Positions 6,236 to 8,671 of a DNA stretch of 8,671 nt are shown here, one piece after another. Each line of letters starts with the position of its first letter. Positions within the stretch are counted from its first letter, which is position 1. The notes beneath the pieces were generated by a model. The model was given only the letters and a program-made list of their open reading frames with translations. It did no database searches and was not told the origin of the DNA. The DNA is from JAVEVF01 sp034005175 (GTDB taxonomy: Bacteria; Actinomycetota; Coriobacteriia; Anaerosomatales; SLCP01), in assembly GCA_034005175.1 (NCBI GenBank), contig JAVEVF010000081.1, forward strand, positions 1 through 8,671, given 5' to 3'. Both the position numbers and the translations under genes were made by a program.

Positions 6236-6291
6236 CAACAAGCGCAGAATCTGCACATGGAATCACCCCACACGCATTTGCGCGCGGGTAG
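6232..6291 (+). CDS. Possible 19-residue small ORF (hypothetical)
   Basis: ATG at 6232 overlaps the stop of the PNPT-like gene as ATGA. AGAAGG (6219-6224) lies 7 nt upstream, one of the better ribosome binding sites in the window. The frame encodes 19 residues (starts MTTSAES, ends AFARG) and stops at TAG 6289-6291, which overlaps the candidate pyrG -10. There is no membrane segment and no run of one amino acid that would mark an attenuation leader. It may be a real small protein, the remnant of a lost gene, or chance. I do not recognise it. Confidence 0.3.
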   Translation: MTTSAESAHGITPHAFARG

Positions 6292-6294
6292 AAT
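6289..6294 (+). promoter_or_regulatory. Candidate -10 element for pyrG
   Basis: TAGAAT matches TATAAT at five of six positions, inside the small palindrome GGTAGAATACC (6287-6297). It sits 47 bp before the pyrG ATG, in a 106-bp gap that otherwise holds only the 19-codon ORF. No -35 match lies at 16-18 bp spacing. Read-through from the upstream membrane-protein genes is also possible because no terminator is seen. Confidence 0.4.
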
Positions 6295-6341
6295 ACCAAA
6301 GGGATACGGGCGCACTGCAGAGACTAAGGTGGAACAGACAG

Positions 6342-7955
6342 ATGGCGAAGCATATCTTCGTGACGGGCGGCGTCGTGAGTTCGCTTGGCAAGGGCATCAC
6401 GGCAGCGTCACTCGGCAGGCTTCTGAAGTCGCGTGGCGTGAAGGTCACGATCCAGAAGCTCGACCCCTACCTCAACGTCGATCCCGGTACCATGAGCCCC
6501 TTCCAGCACGGGGAGGTCTTTGTCACCGATGATGGTGGTGAGACCGATCTCGACCTCGGACATTACGAGCGCTTCATCGATGAGTCGCTCTCTCGTGACT
6601 GCAGTGTGACGGCGGGCTCGATCTATCAGACCATCATCACCAAGGAGCGCCGAGGGGACTTTCTCGGCGGCACCGTTCAAGTCATCCCGCATGTCACCAA
6701 TGAGATCAAGGACCGCGTCACCCGCCTGGCCGAACAGACCCAGGCCGATGTCATCATCACCGAGGTGGGAGGGACGGTCGGTGACATTGAGTCGCTTCCT
6801 TTCATCGAGGCCATTCGCCAACTGCGCAAAGACGTCGGTAACGATAACGTGTGCTACATCCACGTCACGCTCGTGCCGTACATCGCTGCTTCTGCCGAGC
6901 TCAAGACCAAGCCTACGCAGCACTCGGTCAAAGAGCTGCGGTCCATTGGCATCCAACCCGATTTCATCGTGTGTCGCTCAGACCATCCCATCGACGCAGG
7001 CATCCGGCGCAAGATCGCGCTCTTCTGCGATGTCGACTCGAAAGCTGTGGTGAGCGCGCAAGACGCCGCGTCGATCTACGAGGTGCCGATGCGCCTTCGC
7101 GACCAAGGGCTCGACGAGATGGTCATCGAACGACTCGGCCTGGAGTGCGGCGAGCCTGACCTGACCGAGTGGCAGAGGTTCGTGGCGCACTCATCCTCGC
7201 TCGCCGATACGGTGGATGTGGCGCTTGTGGGCAAGTATGTACAACTGCCCGATGCCTACCTCTCCGTCACCGAGGCGCTTGACCATGCTGGCATCTACCA
7301 CGACCACAAGGTGAATGTGCACTGGGTGGATGCTGAGAGCCTCACGCCCGAGGAGGTCGAGCAGATTCTCTCGGAGATGGACGGCATACTCGTGCCGGGC
7401 GGCTTTGGCATCCGCGGCATCGAGGGGAAAGTGCGCGCGGCGCATCACGCACGCGAGAACCTGATCCCATACCTCGGGATCTGCCTAGGAATGCAGGTCG
7501 CAGTCATCGAGTTCGCGCGCCATGTCGCAGGGTTTGCCGATGCGAACTCGCCGGAGTTCGAGCCTGCGACGGAGTACCCGGTGATTGACCTCATCCGCGA
7601 TCAGCACGACGTGGTGGACATGGGCGCGAGCATGCGACTGGGTTCGTATCCCTGCAAGATCATGCCGAACACCAAGGCCCACGCAGCGTATGCGGAGGAG
7701 GTCGTCTATGAGCGGCATCGCCACCGGTTTGAGGTGAACAACGCGTATCGGCAGCAACTCATCGACGCTGGACTCATCATCAGCGGCGTCTCACCGGACG
7801 AGCGCCTGGTAGAGATCGTGGAGCTTCCCGACCATCCCTGGTATGTCGGGACACAGGGCCATCCCGAGTTCAAGAGCCGACCCACCCGCCCCGCGGCGCT
7901 CTTCCGCGATTTCGTCGGTGCAGCCGTCCAATACAAGCGCGACCACAAGGGATAG
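6342..7955 (+). CDS. pyrG: CTP synthase (glutamine-hydrolysing)
   Basis: This enzyme makes CTP from UTP, ATP and glutamine-derived ammonia, the last step of de novo pyrimidine nucleotide synthesis, in the cytoplasm. The 537-residue length is normal and both domains are complete. The synthetase domain has the N-terminal GGVVSSLGKG (9-18), the LDPYLNVDPGTMSPFQHGEV stretch (40-59), DLGHYERF (71-78) and TEVGGTVGDIE (140-150); D71 and E141 correspond to the Mg-ATP ligands. The glutaminase domain has PGGFGIRG (352-359), the nucleophile C381 in GICLGMQ, and H507 and E509 in GTQGHPEFKSRP. The start at ATG 6342 is fixed by the conserved MAKHIFVTGG N-terminus and AAGGTGG (6326-6332); the frame is open back to 6066 but that part overlaps the previous gene. 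The Bacillus-type GGGC start with a pyrimidine-rich attenuator is not evident. It is followed after 3 bp by a peptidase gene. Confidence 0.98.
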   Translation: MAKHIFVTGGVVSSLGKGITAASLGRLLKSRGVKVTIQKLDPYLNVDPGTMSPFQHGEVFVTDDGGETDLDLGHYERFIDESLSRDCSVTAGSIYQTIITKERRGDFLGGTVQVIPHVTNEIKDRVTRLAEQTQADVIITEVGGTVGDIESLPFIEAIRQLRKDVGNDNVCYIHVTLVPYIAASAELKTKPTQHSVKELRSIGIQPDFIVCRSDHPIDAGIRRKIALFCDVDSKAVVSAQDAASIYEVPMRLRDQGLDEMVIERLGLECGEPDLTEWQRFVAHSSSLADTVDVALVGKYVQLPDAYLSVTEALDHAGIYHDHKVNVHWVDAESLTPEEVEQILSEMDGILVPGGFGIRGIEGKVRAAHHARENLIPYLGICLGMQVAVIEFARHVAGFADANSPEFEPATEYPVIDLIRDQHDVVDMGASMRLGSYPCKIMPNTKAHAAYAEEVVYERHRHRFEVNNAYRQQLIDAGLIISGVSPDERLVEIVELPDHPWYVGTQGHPEFKSRPTRPAALFRDFVGAAVQYKRDHKG

Positions 7956-7958
7956 CCG

Positions 7959-8671
7959 ATGAGCACCGAGCGCCTGATCTCCCGCTTCCTTGACCTCGTG
8001 AGGATCGATAGCCCCTCGGGTGAGGAGGCAGCGGTCGCACATCACTGCGCGACGGCGCTCGAAGCGATGGGCTTTGCAGTGTGTACTGATGACACCATGG
8101 CTGTCACCGGCTCTGACACCGGCAACCTCATCGCCGAGCTCCCAGGCACCGTCGCAGGCGCGCCAGTGCTCTTGCTTTCCGCACATCTGGACTGTGTGGA
8201 GCCATGCCGAGGTGTGGAGCCAGTTGTGCGCGATGGCGTGGTGTTCTCGGCGGGGGAGACGGTGCTCGGGGCTGACGACAAGGCCGGCATCGCCGCTATC
8301 TTCGAAGCGCTTGAGCGTGTGTTGGCCGATGAGGCGCCGCGCGGCGACATCCGTGTCGTGCTTACCGTGGGCGAGGAGCGGGGGCTGCGCGGCGCGAAAG
8401 CGCTCGACCCCGCCAGTGCCGCTGCCGACCTATGCCTCGTGCTGGACGCCGATGGTGAGCCTGGCGGCATCGTGACCGCTGCGCCCACGCACTATACTTT
8501 TGTCGCGGAGTTCACAGGGACGGCCGCTCATGCGGGCGTTGAGCCAGAGGCAGGCCGCTCGGCGCTGGTCATGGCCGCCGCTGCCATAGATGCGATGGTG
8601 CTAGGCCGCCTTGACGAGCATACCACCGCAAACGTGGGCACCATCAGCGGAGGGACGGCCACGAACGTCAT
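7959..8671 (+). CDS. M20 family metallopeptidase, PepT-like (3' end outside window)
   Basis: 237 codons are present and the frame is open to the end of the window, so the C-terminus is missing. M20 peptidases are cytoplasmic di-zinc aminopeptidases/dipeptidases; the PepT-like subgroup includes B. subtilis YqjE. Metal and catalytic residues visible are H76 and D78 (SAHLDCV), D106 in LGADDKAG (103-110), E139 and E140 in TVGEERGL (136-143), and D163 in VLDADG (161-166). The insertion (dimerisation) domain starts near 175 and shows GTAAHAGVEPEAGRSA (187-202), LGRLDEHTTANVGTISGGTA (215-234) and the ATN motif. All expected residues so far are intact, so it is probably active. The start ATG at 7959 has AAGGGA (7947-7952) 6 nt upstream, overlapping the end of pyrG, and only 3 bp separate the genes, so they are probably co-transcribed. 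Its exact substrate cannot be told. Confidence 0.92.
   Translation, partial: MSTERLISRFLDLVRIDSPSGEEAAVAHHCATALEAMGFAVCTDDTMAVTGSDTGNLIAELPGTVAGAPVLLLSAHLDCVEPCRGVEPVVRDGVVFSAGETVLGADDKAGIAAIFEALERVLADEAPRGDIRVVLTVGEERGLRGAKALDPASAAADLCLVLDADGEPGGIVTAAPTHYTFVAEFTGTAAHAGVEPEAGRSALVMAAAAIDAMVLGRLDEHTTANVGTISGGTATNV

Noticed and set aside
6066..6341. Upstream extension of the pyrG frame (92 residues)
   Set aside because: It overlaps the PNPT gene in another frame; the conserved CTP synthase N-terminus and the ribosome binding site place the start at 6342.
6289..6341. Bacillus-style CTP-sensing attenuation at pyrG (GGGC start with reiterative G addition)
   Set aside because: A GGGC occurs at 6308-6311, but about 14 nt after the -10 candidate, and the 47-bp leader holds no pyrimidine-rich terminator stem-loop.

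Overview
The window is a GC-rich chromosomal segment with tightly packed genes. I infer an actinobacterium, probably near Coriobacteriia. The reasons are the high-GC codon use, the mctB-like / glycosyltransferase / murJ / pyrG neighbourhood (familiar from Actinomycetota), and 3- to 7-bp gene overlaps with Shine-Dalgarno-led starts. I saw no rRNA, tRNA, CRISPR array, insertion sequence or phage gene. It reads as ordinary core chromosome, with an envelope-related cluster of partly unknown function.

Layout. (1) Positions 1-403, plus strand: the 3' end of an MctB-like (DUF3186, 'copper transporter') gene. (2) Positions 407-2652, minus strand: a two-gene operon, murJ (lipid II flippase family) followed by a family 2 glycosyltransferase. 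They are joined by a 4-bp GTGA overlap, and the glycosyltransferase converges on mctB with only 3 bp between the stops. (3) Positions 2653-2945: a divergent intergenic region with one -10-like hexamer in each direction, a 6+6 palindrome between them, and a 5'-UTR hairpin ahead of murJ. (4) Positions 2946-6235, plus strand: two overlapping membrane-protein genes. The first is a 771-aa protein with a signal peptide, an alkaline-phosphatase-like exported domain and about 11 membrane segments. The second is a 326-aa MraY/WecA-type polyprenyl-phosphate sugar-1-phosphate transferase relative. A 19-codon ORF with good translation signals overlaps the end of the latter. (5) Positions 6342-8671, plus strand: complete pyrG (CTP synthase), followed 3 bp later by a PepT-like M20 metallopeptidase that runs off the window.

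How the genes may work together. MurJ, the family 2 glycosyltransferase, the PNPT-family transferase and the large exported/polytopic protein together carry the kinds of activity used in a lipid-linked envelope polymer pathway: load sugar-1-phosphate on the lipid, glycosylate, flip, and process outside. The 771-aa protein and the PNPT relative both deviate from the well-studied enzymes at key motifs, so their chemistry is open. PyrG supplies CTP and the peptidase is probably housekeeping; both look like conserved neighbours rather than pathway members.

The most checkable anomaly is the murJ start. The only canonical start codon lacks a ribosome binding site and would remove conserved N-terminal residues. 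A strong GGAGG lies 7 nt upstream of an in-frame ATC that would restore them.
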